Origin: Streptomyces capitiformicae
Lineage (GTDB): Bacteria; Actinomycetota; Actinomycetes; Streptomycetales; Streptomycetaceae
Direction of reading: 5' to 3'
DNA length: 64,000 bases
NCBI RefSeq assembly: GCF_002214185.1
Contig: NZ_CP022161.1
Coordinates: 8,129,486 to 8,193,485 of the forward strand
This document shows positions 25,973 to 33,748 of the stretch, one piece after another. Each line of letters begins with the position of its first letter. Position 1 is the stretch's first letter. Below the pieces are notes generated by a model. The model ran no database searches. It saw only the letters and a program-made list of their open reading frames with translations, and was not told the DNA's origin. The position numbers and the translations under genes were made by a program.

Positions 25973-27424
25973 ATGTCAAGGCTGCTCACGCGGCTCGCGG
26001 CGATATTCCTTGCCGTCGGCCTCTTCTTCACCTCCCAAACCCTGGCCACACCTCAGCGGGCGGCCGCTGCCGACCCGGGCTATCTGATGCTGCACTTCAC
26101 CGGGGAGGGGTCGACCGGTCAGCAGATGTACCTCTCGCACAGTACGGACGGCCTGCACTGGAACGACCTCAACGACGGCGCGTCGATCCTGCGCTCCACC
26201 ATCGGCACGAAGGGCGTGCGTGACCCCGCACTGGTCCGCTCCCCCGACGGCAGCAAGTACTGGATCATCGCGACCGACCTGTGCTGGGGCTGCGGGTCGA
26301 CCGTGGACGGCTCCATCAACAACGGCAGCCGCAGCATCGTGGTGTGGGAGTCGACGGACCTGGTCAACTGGTCGCAGCCGTGGCTGCTGAACGTCGCCGG
26401 CGCGATCCCCGACGGGCGCAACGCCTGGGCGCCGGAGGCGATCTGGAACCCCGCCACCAACGACTACGTCCTGTACTGGGACACGAACGTGCCCCTCGAC
26501 GGCAAGACGAAGCACCGCATCTTCTACGCCCGCACCAGCGACTTCCGCACCATCACCACCCCGCAGATCTACATCGACCGCCCCGGCGCCCAGGAACTCA
26601 TCGACACCCAGATCGTCGAGGTGCCGGCCGGCGTCGGCAACTTCCGCTATGTACGCGCCTCAGGTGACGGCGAGATCACCATCGAAGGCAGCAACTCGAT
26701 CCTCGGGACGTGGACGAACCTCGGCAACCTCTCCGGAATCGGCCTGACCGGCGCGACGGGCACGACCGGCACGGCGGTCGAGGGTCCGATGTGGATGAAG
26801 TTCCGGGACCGCAACGAGTGGGCCCTGTACCTCGACCAGTACGCCATCCGCGGCGGGTACATGCCCGTCACGACGACCAACCCCTCCGCCCCCGGCACCT
26901 ACCAGATCCCGGCATCGGGCAGCTACAACATGGGCGTCAACAAGAAGCGCCACGGCTCGATCCTGAACCTCACGGCCGCCGAGGAGAGCCGCGTGCTCGC
27001 CCGCTGGCCCAGCACCCCGGCCAAGCGGCTCCAGTCGTACAACTTCCAGGACCGGTACGTGCGCCACGCCAACTACGACGTCCGCATCGACCAGAACGTC
27101 AGCACCAGCCCGGACTCCCAGTTCCGGATCAGGCCCGGCCTGGCGGGCTCCGGCACCGTCTCCTTCGAGTCGGTGAACTTCCCCGGCTACTTCCTGCGGC
27201 ACGCCAACTACGACTTCCAGCTGGTCCGCAACGACGGCACCGCCCAGTTCGCCGCCGACGCCACCTTCAACCAGGTCGCCGGCCTCGCCGACTCCACCTG
27301 GTCCTCCTTCCAGTCCTACAACCACCCCGACCGCTACATCCGCCACTACGCCTACTACCTGAAGCTCGACCCGATCACCACCGCGACAGCACGCGCCGAC
27401 GCCACCTTCCGCGTGACGAACTGA
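25973..27424 (+). CDS. Secreted GH43-like beta-propeller with AbfB domain
   Basis: A 483-residue exported protein. The signal peptide is MSRLLTRLAAIFLAVGLFF ... RAAAA. The catalytic-like propeller (~35-335) has GVRDPALVRSPDG with the candidate base Asp, AWAPEAIWNPATNDY, and EGPMWMKFRDRNEWALY with a candidate Glu. The AbfB trefoil (~345-483) shows repeats YNFQDRYVRHANYD, VNFPGYFLRHANYD and YNHPDRYIRHYAYY. It probably attacks arabinose-bearing polysaccharide. It is a tandem duplicate of the next gene at roughly 85% identity by eye, and the paralogues differ mainly by a Thr/Gly-rich insertion near residue 260. A palindromic terminator follows. Confidence 0.85.
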   Translation: MSRLLTRLAAIFLAVGLFFTSQTLATPQRAAAADPGYLMLHFTGEGSTGQQMYLSHSTDGLHWNDLNDGASILRSTIGTKGVRDPALVRSPDGSKYWIIATDLCWGCGSTVDGSINNGSRSIVVWESTDLVNWSQPWLLNVAGAIPDGRNAWAPEAIWNPATNDYVLYWDTNVPLDGKTKHRIFYARTSDFRTITTPQIYIDRPGAQELIDTQIVEVPAGVGNFRYVRASGDGEITIEGSNSILGTWTNLGNLSGIGLTGATGTTGTAVEGPMWMKFRDRNEWALYLDQYAIRGGYMPVTTTNPSAPGTYQIPASGSYNMGVNKKRHGSILNLTAAEESRVLARWPSTPAKRLQSYNFQDRYVRHANYDVRIDQNVSTSPDSQFRIRPGLAGSGTVSFESVNFPGYFLRHANYDFQLVRNDGTAQFAADATFNQVAGLADSTWSSFQSYNHPDRYIRHYAYYLKLDPITTATARADATFRVTN

Positions 27425-27434
27425 TCCTGGAACA

Positions 27435-27450
27435 GGGATGCCGGCATCCC
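27435..27450. terminator. 16-bp perfect palindrome after the first AbfB hydrolase
   Basis: GGGATGCC joins directly to its complement GGCATCCC, 11 bp after the stop codon. The same GGGATGCCGGC arm recurs in the hairpin after the next gene. Confidence 0.55.
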
Positions 27451-27584
27451 GCGGTGCGGCATCGCCCTGGCGCAGGCCGAGTCGGTGGCGACCGCCAGGG
27501 CGAGCCCCGCACACGACCGCCACCGAGCACGAGGCGGGGCTCTGCCAGGCGGCGGGCCGACGATCCGGCCCAACCCCGGCCACA

Positions 27585-27635
27585 GCACCAGGGCACCAGG
27601 GCACCAGGCACCAGGCACCAGGCACCAGGCACCAG
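27585..27635. repeat. Short tandem repeat of GCACCAG
   Basis: Two 8-bp units GCACCAGG are followed by five 7-bp units GCACCAG. The array lies in the 294-bp gap between the duplicated AbfB genes, which holds no other gene. It is probably a slippage repeat. Confidence 0.85.
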
Positions 27636-27718
27636 CAACAACCTCAAGTCCTCAAGAACGAGACGCATCAGCCCTCGCGACGCAAATCGAAGCACCCGCA
27701 GAAGGACAGGTTTCGTAC

Positions 27719-29143
27719 ATGCGCACGCTTCTCCCCCGGCTCGCGGCGATACTGATCGCCGCCTGCCTACTCTTCACCTCACAGGCGCTGGCCGCACCCG
27801 AGCGGGCGGCCGCCGCCGACCCCGGCTACCTGATGACGCACTTCATCGGGGAAGGCTCGAACGGCCAGCAGATCTACTTCTCCTACAGCACGGACGGTCT
27901 GAACTGGACCGAGCTCAACGGCGGCGGCATAGCCCTTCGCTCCACGGTCGGCACGAAGGGGGTGCGCGACCCCGCACTGGTGCGGTCCCCGAACGGTGAC
28001 AAGTACTGGATCATCGCCACCGACCTGTGCATCAGCTGCGGGCAGAACTGGGAGGCCGCCGTGTACAACGGCAGCCGCAACCTCGTGGTGTGGGAGTCCA
28101 CGGACCTGATCAACTGGTCGGAGCCGTGGCTGCTCAACGTCGCCGGCGCGATCCCCGACGGGCGCAACGCCTGGGCACCGGAAGCGATCTGGGATCCCGC
28201 CACCAACGACTACGTCCTGTACTGGGCGACGAACAAGCCCGTGAACGGCGTGAAGAAGCACCGCATCTACTACGCCCACACCAGCGACTTCCGCTCCATC
28301 ACCACCCCGCAGATCTACATCGAGCGCCCCGGCACCGAGGAAATCATCGACAGCCAGATCGTCGAGGTGCCGGCCGGCGTCGGCAACTACCGCTACGTAC
28401 GCGCCTCCCGCGACAGCCAGATCACCCTGGAAGGCAGCAACTCGATCCTCGGCACCTGGACCCCCCTCGGCAACCTCTCCGGCACCGGCATCACCGGTGT
28501 CGAGGGCCCGATGTGGATGAAGTTCCGCGACCGCAACGAGTGGGCGCTGTACCTCGACCAGTACGCCTCCGGACGCGGGTACATGCCGGTCACGACGACC
28601 GACCCCTCCGCCTCCGGCACCTACCGGCTCCCGGCGTCGGGCAGCTACAACATGGGCGTCACCAAGAAGCGCCACGGCTCGATCCTGAACCTCACGGCAG
28701 CGGAGGAATCCCGGGTGCTCGCCCGCTGGAGCGACATCCCGGCCAAGCGGCTCCAGTCGTTCAACTTCCAGGACCGGTACGTCCGGCACGCCAACTTCGA
28801 CGTGCGCATCGACCAGAACATCACCGGCCCGGACGCCCAGTTCCGGCTGCGGCCCGGCCTGGCGGGTTCGGGAACCGTCTCCTTCGAGTCGGTGAACTAC
28901 CGCGGCTACTTCCTGCGGCACGCCAACAACGACTTCCAGCTGGTCCGCAACGACGGCACCGCCCAGTTCGCCGCGGACGCCACCTTCCGCCAGGTCGCCG
29001 GCCTCGCCGACTCCACCTGGTCCTCCTTCCAGTCCTACAACCACCCCGACCGCTACATCCGCCACTACGCCTACTACCTGAAGCTCGACCCGATCACCAC
29101 CGCGACAGGACGCAGCGACGCCACGTTCCGCGTGACGAACTGA
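27719..29143 (+). CDS. Secreted GH43-like beta-propeller with AbfB domain (tandem paralogue)
   Basis: A 474-residue exported protein closely similar to the preceding gene. It has a signal peptide MRTLLPRLAAILIAACLLF ... RAAAA, a propeller with GVRDPALVRSPNG, AWAPEAIWDPATNDY and VEGPMWMKFRDR, and an AbfB trefoil with YNHPDRYIRHYAYY. The C-terminal ~60 residues are almost identical between the copies, while the propeller has diverged more, which hints at gene conversion at the 3' ends. The duplicates may have different chain-length or linkage preferences. A strong terminator follows. Confidence 0.86.
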   Translation: MRTLLPRLAAILIAACLLFTSQALAAPERAAAADPGYLMTHFIGEGSNGQQIYFSYSTDGLNWTELNGGGIALRSTVGTKGVRDPALVRSPNGDKYWIIATDLCISCGQNWEAAVYNGSRNLVVWESTDLINWSEPWLLNVAGAIPDGRNAWAPEAIWDPATNDYVLYWATNKPVNGVKKHRIYYAHTSDFRSITTPQIYIERPGTEEIIDSQIVEVPAGVGNYRYVRASRDSQITLEGSNSILGTWTPLGNLSGTGITGVEGPMWMKFRDRNEWALYLDQYASGRGYMPVTTTDPSASGTYRLPASGSYNMGVTKKRHGSILNLTAAEESRVLARWSDIPAKRLQSFNFQDRYVRHANFDVRIDQNITGPDAQFRLRPGLAGSGTVSFESVNYRGYFLRHANNDFQLVRNDGTAQFAADATFRQVAGLADSTWSSFQSYNHPDRYIRHYAYYLKLDPITTATGRSDATFRVTN

Positions 29144-29156
29144 TCCGACTTCGACA

Positions 29157-29192
29157 GGGATGCCGGCGCTCTCCTTGAGGCGCCGGCATCCC
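29157..29192 (+). terminator. 13-bp-stem terminator after the second AbfB hydrolase
   Basis: GGGATGCCGGCGC (29157-29169) pairs perfectly with 29180-29192 around a 10-nt loop and is followed by a pyrimidine-rich CTTCCTTT tail. Confidence 0.85.
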
Positions 29193-29240
29193 CTTCCTTT
29201 GCTCCCGTGCCCTCCGCATGAAACCCGGAAAGGAAGTACC

Positions 29241-30737
29241 GTGATCCTCCGCCATCTCAGGTTGTGGTCGACCGGCGCCGTGGCCCTGCTCACGGCGCTG
29301 GCCTGCGCACAGGGACCCGCCTCCGCGGTGGACGGCCGCCCCTACACCAACCCGCTCAAGTCGGTGAAGGGCGCGGATCCCTGGCTGGAGTACTACGACG
29401 GCAACTACTACCTCGTCACGACGACGTTCACCGGCGTCCTGGGCATGCGCAAGTCGCCCACCCTCGCCGGCCTCGCCACCGCTCCCAGCGTGCAGATCTG
29501 GTCGGACACCACCCCCACCCGCAACTCCAACATCTGGGCCCCGGAGATCCACTTCTCCGACGGCCACTGGTACCTGTACTACAGCGCCGGGCAGAGCGGC
29601 ACTCCGTGCTGCGGGGCGAGCGGCACGCAGCGCACGCATGTCCTGGAGAGCGCGGGAACGGACCCGATGGGCCCCTACACGTACAAGTCCATGATCACCG
29701 GCCCCGACCTCTACCCGACCAACTGGCTGATCGACGCGAGCGTCCTGCAGGTGAACGGTCGGACGTACATGGTCGGCAGCGGTAGAACGAACAGCAGCAC
29801 GCCGCCCAGCCTGGTCATCGCCCCGATGACCAACCCGTACACCGTCAGCGGGAACTGGAGTGTCATCTCCACGCCGACCCTCAGCTGGGAAACCATGGGG
29901 GCAGCCATCAACGAAGGCCCGGAAGCCCTGCAGCGGGACGGCCGCACTTTCCTCATCTACTCCGCGAGCGGCTGCGACACCCCCAACTACCAGCTCGGCC
30001 AGCTGGAACTGACCGGTGCCGACCCGCTGAACCCCGCCGCGTGGACGAAGAAGCCGACACCGGTCTTCAGCCGCAATGACGCGGCCGGCGTCTACGGCCC
30101 CGGGCACAACGGATTCTTCACCTCGCCCGACGGCACCGAGAACTGGATCGTCTACCACGCCAACGACTCCACCACCGACCGCTGCGGCAACGAACGCACC
30201 ACCAGGGCCCAGAAGTTCACCTGGAACGCCGACGGCACGCCGAACTTCGGCACCCCCGTGGCCCTGGGCACCACCCTGGCGGGGCCCTCCGGGGAGACGG
30301 CGGCCACCCCGACCGCGTACACCCTGATCAACCGCAACAGCGGCAAGTGCCTGGACGTGGCAGGCGGCAACACCGCCGACGGCACCAACATTTTCCAGTG
30401 GACCTGCAACGGCGGCGCCAACCAGAAGTGGCGGATCGAGGACCTGGGCAACGACACCAACCGGCTGGTGAACGTCGCGACCGGCAAGGTCATGGACACC
30501 GCGAACTGCGGCACGGCCGACGGCACGGACATCCGGCAGTGGTCCTGGCTGAACAACAACTGCCAGAAGTTCCGCCTGGTGTACACGGCCACAGGTGACT
30601 ACGTACGGATAGTGAACGAGAACAGCGGCAAGGTCGCCGACGTCGCCAACTGCGGCACCGCCAACGGAACCGACGTACGCCAGTGGACCTGGCTGAACAA
30701 CAACTGCCAGCAGTGGCGGCTGGTGCCGACCACCTGA
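29241..30737 (+). CDS. Secreted GH43 arabinosidase-like enzyme with ricin-type (CBM13) domain
   Basis: A 498-residue exported protein. A signal peptide (LWSTGAVALLTALACA ... ASA) is followed by a GH43 propeller (~30-355). The propeller has VKGADPWLEYYDGNYY with the expected catalytic Asp, NSNIWAPEIHFSDGHWYLYY, and AINEGPEALQRDG with the acid Glu. A ricin B-lectin trefoil (~365-498) has repeated QW motifs such as NNNCQKFRL and NNNCQQWRL. The GTG at 29241 is favoured by AAGGAAG just upstream. It completes a run of four arabinan-type hydrolases but carries a ricin module instead of AbfB. Confidence 0.86.
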   Translation: MILRHLRLWSTGAVALLTALACAQGPASAVDGRPYTNPLKSVKGADPWLEYYDGNYYLVTTTFTGVLGMRKSPTLAGLATAPSVQIWSDTTPTRNSNIWAPEIHFSDGHWYLYYSAGQSGTPCCGASGTQRTHVLESAGTDPMGPYTYKSMITGPDLYPTNWLIDASVLQVNGRTYMVGSGRTNSSTPPSLVIAPMTNPYTVSGNWSVISTPTLSWETMGAAINEGPEALQRDGRTFLIYSASGCDTPNYQLGQLELTGADPLNPAAWTKKPTPVFSRNDAAGVYGPGHNGFFTSPDGTENWIVYHANDSTTDRCGNERTTRAQKFTWNADGTPNFGTPVALGTTLAGPSGETAATPTAYTLINRNSGKCLDVAGGNTADGTNIFQWTCNGGANQKWRIEDLGNDTNRLVNVATGKVMDTANCGTADGTDIRQWSWLNNNCQKFRLVYTATGDYVRIVNENSGKVADVANCGTANGTDVRQWTWLNNNCQQWRLVPTT

Positions 30738-30788
30738 CCGCCGTCAGCCGGGCGCTGACCGACCGCCACCGCCTTGGGAAGGAGAAGA

Positions 30789-30824
30789 GGGGTGTCGGCC
30801 TTCTGCTGGAGGCGCCGGCACCCC
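30789..30824 (+). terminator. Terminator after the GH43-ricin gene
   Basis: GGGGTGTCGGC (30789-30799) pairs with GCCGGCACCCC (30814-30824), with one G-U pair. The right arm shares GGCGCCGGCA with the hairpin at 29157-29192, so the two probably have a common origin. Confidence 0.75.
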
Positions 30825-30864
30825 CAGCCGACTCCAGGCACGACCGCGACGCCGGAGCGGGCGA

Positions 30865-31014
30865 GTGACCGTTGCCGACTATCTCATCGGCACCTCCGCC
30901 CTCGCTCGCGTCCTGCTCCGCCAGAACACCGCCGCATGGGACGACAGGATCGGCGTCGAAACCATCGCCCGCACGACGGGGCAGCCGGTCCGCATGATCG
31001 ACCTCAGGCAGTAG
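30865..31014 (+). pseudogene. VapC toxin remnant with internal deletion and a lost active-site Asp
   Basis: The 49-residue frame reads TVADYLIGTSALARVLLRQN up to DDRIGV and jumps straight to ETIARTTGQPVRMIDLRQ. It therefore equals the first ~31 and last ~19 residues of the intact VapC at 32994, with about 88 codons deleted in frame. The first PIN-domain aspartate (LIDTSA in the intact copy) is Gly here. The bases before the GTG match the 3' end of the vapB gene, including the GTGA overlap. It is a dead paralogue of the whole vapBC unit. Confidence 0.9.
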
Positions 31015-31559
31015 AGCCCGCTCGGCCGGACACGAGCCGCTCGCGACCGCCGCGCAGCGGTGCGTTCCGCGCAGAGTGTGCCTGGCTGCCGGGCCATCCG
31101 TGTTCGTACCAGATGACGTGTCCTTGCCACACTTTGCTCATCTGCCCAGCATGGCAGGTAAGTATCACGTTCGTGATCTCTGGGGCACCAACGGTTCCGT
31201 CTGCTGTTGCGACAACGGGCTGAACGAGCCTTCCCGAGTCTGTTCCTGTCCTTGCGTCCCGAACGCGTCCCGAACGCGTCCCGAACGCCTGCGGGAGGGA
31301 CCGGCTCAGCCGCTCCGAAGCCGGTCGCGCCAGTTCGGGAAACGGTCTCGCACCCACCCGCAGCGGATTCCCCTTCCAACGCGCAGAGGCCCCGCCCCGC
31401 ACTCGCAGGGCATCGCCGCCCTGACCGTTTCCGTCCCTCGCGCAAACCCACCCCGGCGGACGAAGCCGCCCCGGAGGTCGGCCCCGAACGGCTCCTGCCG
31501 CACGCCTGAACAGACACGGAATCCGCGGTCGCCGGGCGAGCACGGGCGGCCGTACACGA
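31015..31559. other. 545-bp stretch without a gene; contains an 11-bp triple repeat
   Basis: No plausible gene lies between the VapC remnant and the livM remnant. GCGTCCCGAAC is repeated three times in tandem at 31254-31286. The region is probably decayed spacer DNA. Confidence 0.55.
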
Positions 31560-32413
31560 AACTCAGCGGCGAGGTATCGCTTGGACGCTCGCCCCGCGAT
31601 GCGGCGCTGCCGCGCGCCGCGCAGTGCGGGAACGATGCCGCGCGGCAGGAACAGCACGACGAGGATGAGAAGGGCGGCGTACAGGGCGTAGTTCAGGATG
31701 CTGGGGCGCTGGCGGGCATGCCCGGCCTGGAGCCCAGGTCGTTGAGGAACCGCACGAGCAGGGTGATCGCGGTGGCGCCCAGGAGCGCGCCCCAGATGGT
31801 GCCGAGCCCGCCGACGACGGCCATCACCAGGAACTGGATGGACAGCAGGACCGGGAAGGACCCCGGATTGATGTAGCCGATGAAGAAGGCGTAGATCCCT
31901 CCGGCGAGTCCGGCGAACGCGGCGGCCAGGGTGAACACGGCGAGTTTGCAGCGGGCCACCTGCACTCCGCTGGCGCTCGCCGCCGTCTCGCTGGTGGCCA
32001 GCGCGCGCAGTCCGCGGCCGGCCCGTGAGGTGACGACGTTACGGGCGACCAGGACGGTGGCGGCCACGGCAGCCCAGGCCAGGTAGGCGTAGTGGATGTC
32101 CTCGCCGAGTTCCGTACCTCCGGCGGAGGGTCGCGGGATGCCCTGCAGACCGACCGAACCAACCGAACCACCGGCCCAGTCCGCCCCGCCGAGCAGGGAG
32201 ATGAGGATGAGCTGCAGGGCGATGGTGGCGAACGCCAGGTGGTGCCCTCGCAGCCGCAGCAGCGGTCCGCCGATGGCGGCGGCGAACAGGGCGGCGACCA
32301 GTGGTGCCGCGGCCAGCGCCAGCAGCGGCGGGTGTGCCGTGGACGCTCAGCAGGCCGGCCACGTAGGCGCCGATGGCGTAGAACGACGCCTGGCCGATGG
32401 AGACCTGGCCCAC
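31560..32413 (-). pseudogene. Frameshifted, N-truncated livM-type branched-chain amino acid ABC permease
   Basis: Three frames together rebuild a LivM-family permease. The first piece starts GQVSIGQASFYAIGAYVAGLL near 32410 and the middle includes RALATSETAASASGV and GLAGGIYAFFIGYINPGSF. The end reads SILNYALYAALLILVVLFLPRGI near 31690-31620. Shifts fall near 32330 and 31710. The first membrane helix expected before GQVSIGQ is missing. No partner livH, livG, livF or livK gene is present, so this is an isolated dead fragment. Confidence 0.85.
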
Positions 32414-32672
32414 GGGCCAGGGCGCAGCCTCCTGGGCATTCCCCGTACCGCCGGCCTCAGCATGGCCTCAAACCGTGGCTCTGCCGCACAGCCGACCAGA
32501 GCAGGTTCGCCTGCCAGGTATCCGCGCGCATACGCACAGGCCAGAAAAGCGTCAGCCAACGCAGGACGCCGTGGCACCAAACTCGCGAGCAGCGGATTCA
32601 GTCCTGTTCAGCCCGGAAGAAGCCGAAGTGGCCGCCCCTGCCCCCAGACAAACCTCCACGGCGGCAGCGAGA
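32414..32672. other. Spacer before vapBC with no recognisable gene
   Basis: GC content falls towards the vapB promoter. No frame shows a ribosome site or a known motif. Confidence 0.5.
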
Positions 32673-32712
32673 TACAAAGGATCTTGTACCTTGATACACT
32701 CCCATTGATACA
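32673..32712 (+). promoter_or_regulatory. vapBC promoter/operator with direct and inverted repeats
   Basis: An AT-rich island. TACAA at 32673-32677 and TTGTA at 32684-32688 form an inverted repeat. TTGATACA occurs twice 14 bp apart (32691-32698 and 32705-32712). The vapB ATG follows at 32734 after a GAGGAGGG ribosome site. Repeats of this kind suit autoregulation by the VapBC complex. Confidence 0.6.
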
Positions 32713-32733
32713 TCTCAATAAGAGGAGGGCATC

Positions 32734-32997
32734 ATGAGTCGGACGGTCATCGATCTCGACGACGAAGCACTGGAAGAAGCGGCCAAGGAACTCGGCACCA
32801 CCACCAAGCGTGACACCATCAACACCGCCCTGCGGGAAGTCACGGCCCGCTACCGGCGTCTGCGCGCTCTGGAAGAAGCCCGCGAACTGGCGGCCGACGG
32901 CGCCCTCGACATGGATCTGCTGCTGGACAAGCGCGCGTACCGCCCCAGGGGCGCAGGCTCGGCAACCGACGCCCGCGATACCGGAGCGGACGAGTGA
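32734..32997 (+). CDS. vapB: VapB-family antitoxin
   Basis: An 87-residue protein starting SRTVIDLDDEALEEAAKELG, with TTTKRDTINTALRE forming the ribbon-helix-helix DNA-binding part typical of VapB. The C-terminal half (DGALDMDLLLDKRAYRP) should wrap and inhibit the toxin. A GAGGAGGG ribosome site precedes the ATG. The stop overlaps the vapC start as GTGA, giving the standard translational coupling. Confidence 0.92.
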   Translation: MSRTVIDLDDEALEEAAKELGTTTKRDTINTALREVTARYRRLRALEEARELAADGALDMDLLLDKRAYRPRGAGSATDARDTGADE

Positions 32998-33407
32998 CCG
33001 TCGCCGACTACCTCATCGACACCTCCGCCCTCGCCCGCGTACTGCTCCGCCAGAACACGGCCGAATGGGACGACAGGATCGGCGCCGGCCTCGTCGCGAT
33101 CTGCGACCTCACCGAACTGGAAGTCCTCTACTCGGCTCGTTCGACCGCGGACCGCGCCCGCTTGAAGGCGGCCCTCGACGCCCACTACACCTGGTGCCCC
33201 ATGCCCGACGGCGTCTACCGCCGTTCCCGTATCGTCCAGGAACAGCTGACTGACAAGGGGGAGCATCGCAGTGCGGGCCCGGTCGATCTCTTGATGGCCG
33301 CCACCGCGGAAGGAGCGGGACTCACCCTGCTCCACTACGACCGCGACTTCGAAACCATCGCCCGTACGACAGGGCAGCCGGTCCGCATGATCGACCTCAG
33401 GCAGTAG
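32994..33407 (+). CDS. vapC: VapC-family PIN-domain toxin (ribonuclease)
   Basis: A 137-residue PIN-domain protein. The acidic residues that hold Mg2+ are all visible: D in YLIDTSAL, E in LTELEVLY, D in GPVDLLMAA and D in LHYDRDFE. VapC toxins cleave tRNA or rRNA and stop growth unless VapB is present. The GTG start lies within the vapB stop overlap. A deletion-bearing copy of this gene lies 2.1 kb upstream. Confidence 0.92.
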   Translation: MTVADYLIDTSALARVLLRQNTAEWDDRIGAGLVAICDLTELEVLYSARSTADRARLKAALDAHYTWCPMPDGVYRRSRIVQEQLTDKGEHRSAGPVDLLMAATAEGAGLTLLHYDRDFETIARTTGQPVRMIDLRQ

Positions 33408-33712
33408 AGCCTGCGCGGTCGCACCGACAGGCACCAAGCCGCTCGTCGACCGCACGCCCGGCGGTGGCATCGCGGCGATGCAACCCCGCGCACTCGAGGA
33501 AGCCGATCTCGCGGCGTACGCCCAGGCGACATTGCAACTGCTGGGCGATGCGAGATCGGGCAACCCCTACGCCGACAACCGCGTGGCCCGCCCCGTCGCC
33601 GCCCGTACAGCCCGGTTGGCCGATGGCAACTTCCTGGTGGCAGGACCGACCTCACGTGCCCGCGGATTGCGCGACATGAACACCCTGGTACTCCCGTCCT
33701 CCTGGCCCGCCC
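33408..33712. other. 305-bp spacer, no identifiable gene
   Basis: A + frame from 33478 encodes an acidic stretch (PRALEEADLAAYAQATLQLL) with coding-like bias, so a gene fragment may be present. It has no start signals and matches no family I know. Confidence 0.45.
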
Positions 33713-33748
33713 ATGCGCCCGCCCATGCGCCCGCCCATGCGCCCGCCC
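33713..33748. repeat. Three 12-bp tandem repeats at the oxidoreductase start
   Basis: ATGCGCCCGCCC occurs three times in tandem at 33713, 33725 and 33737. It gives three possible in-frame ATG starts and the N-terminal repeat MRPPMRPPMRPP. Confidence 0.9.
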
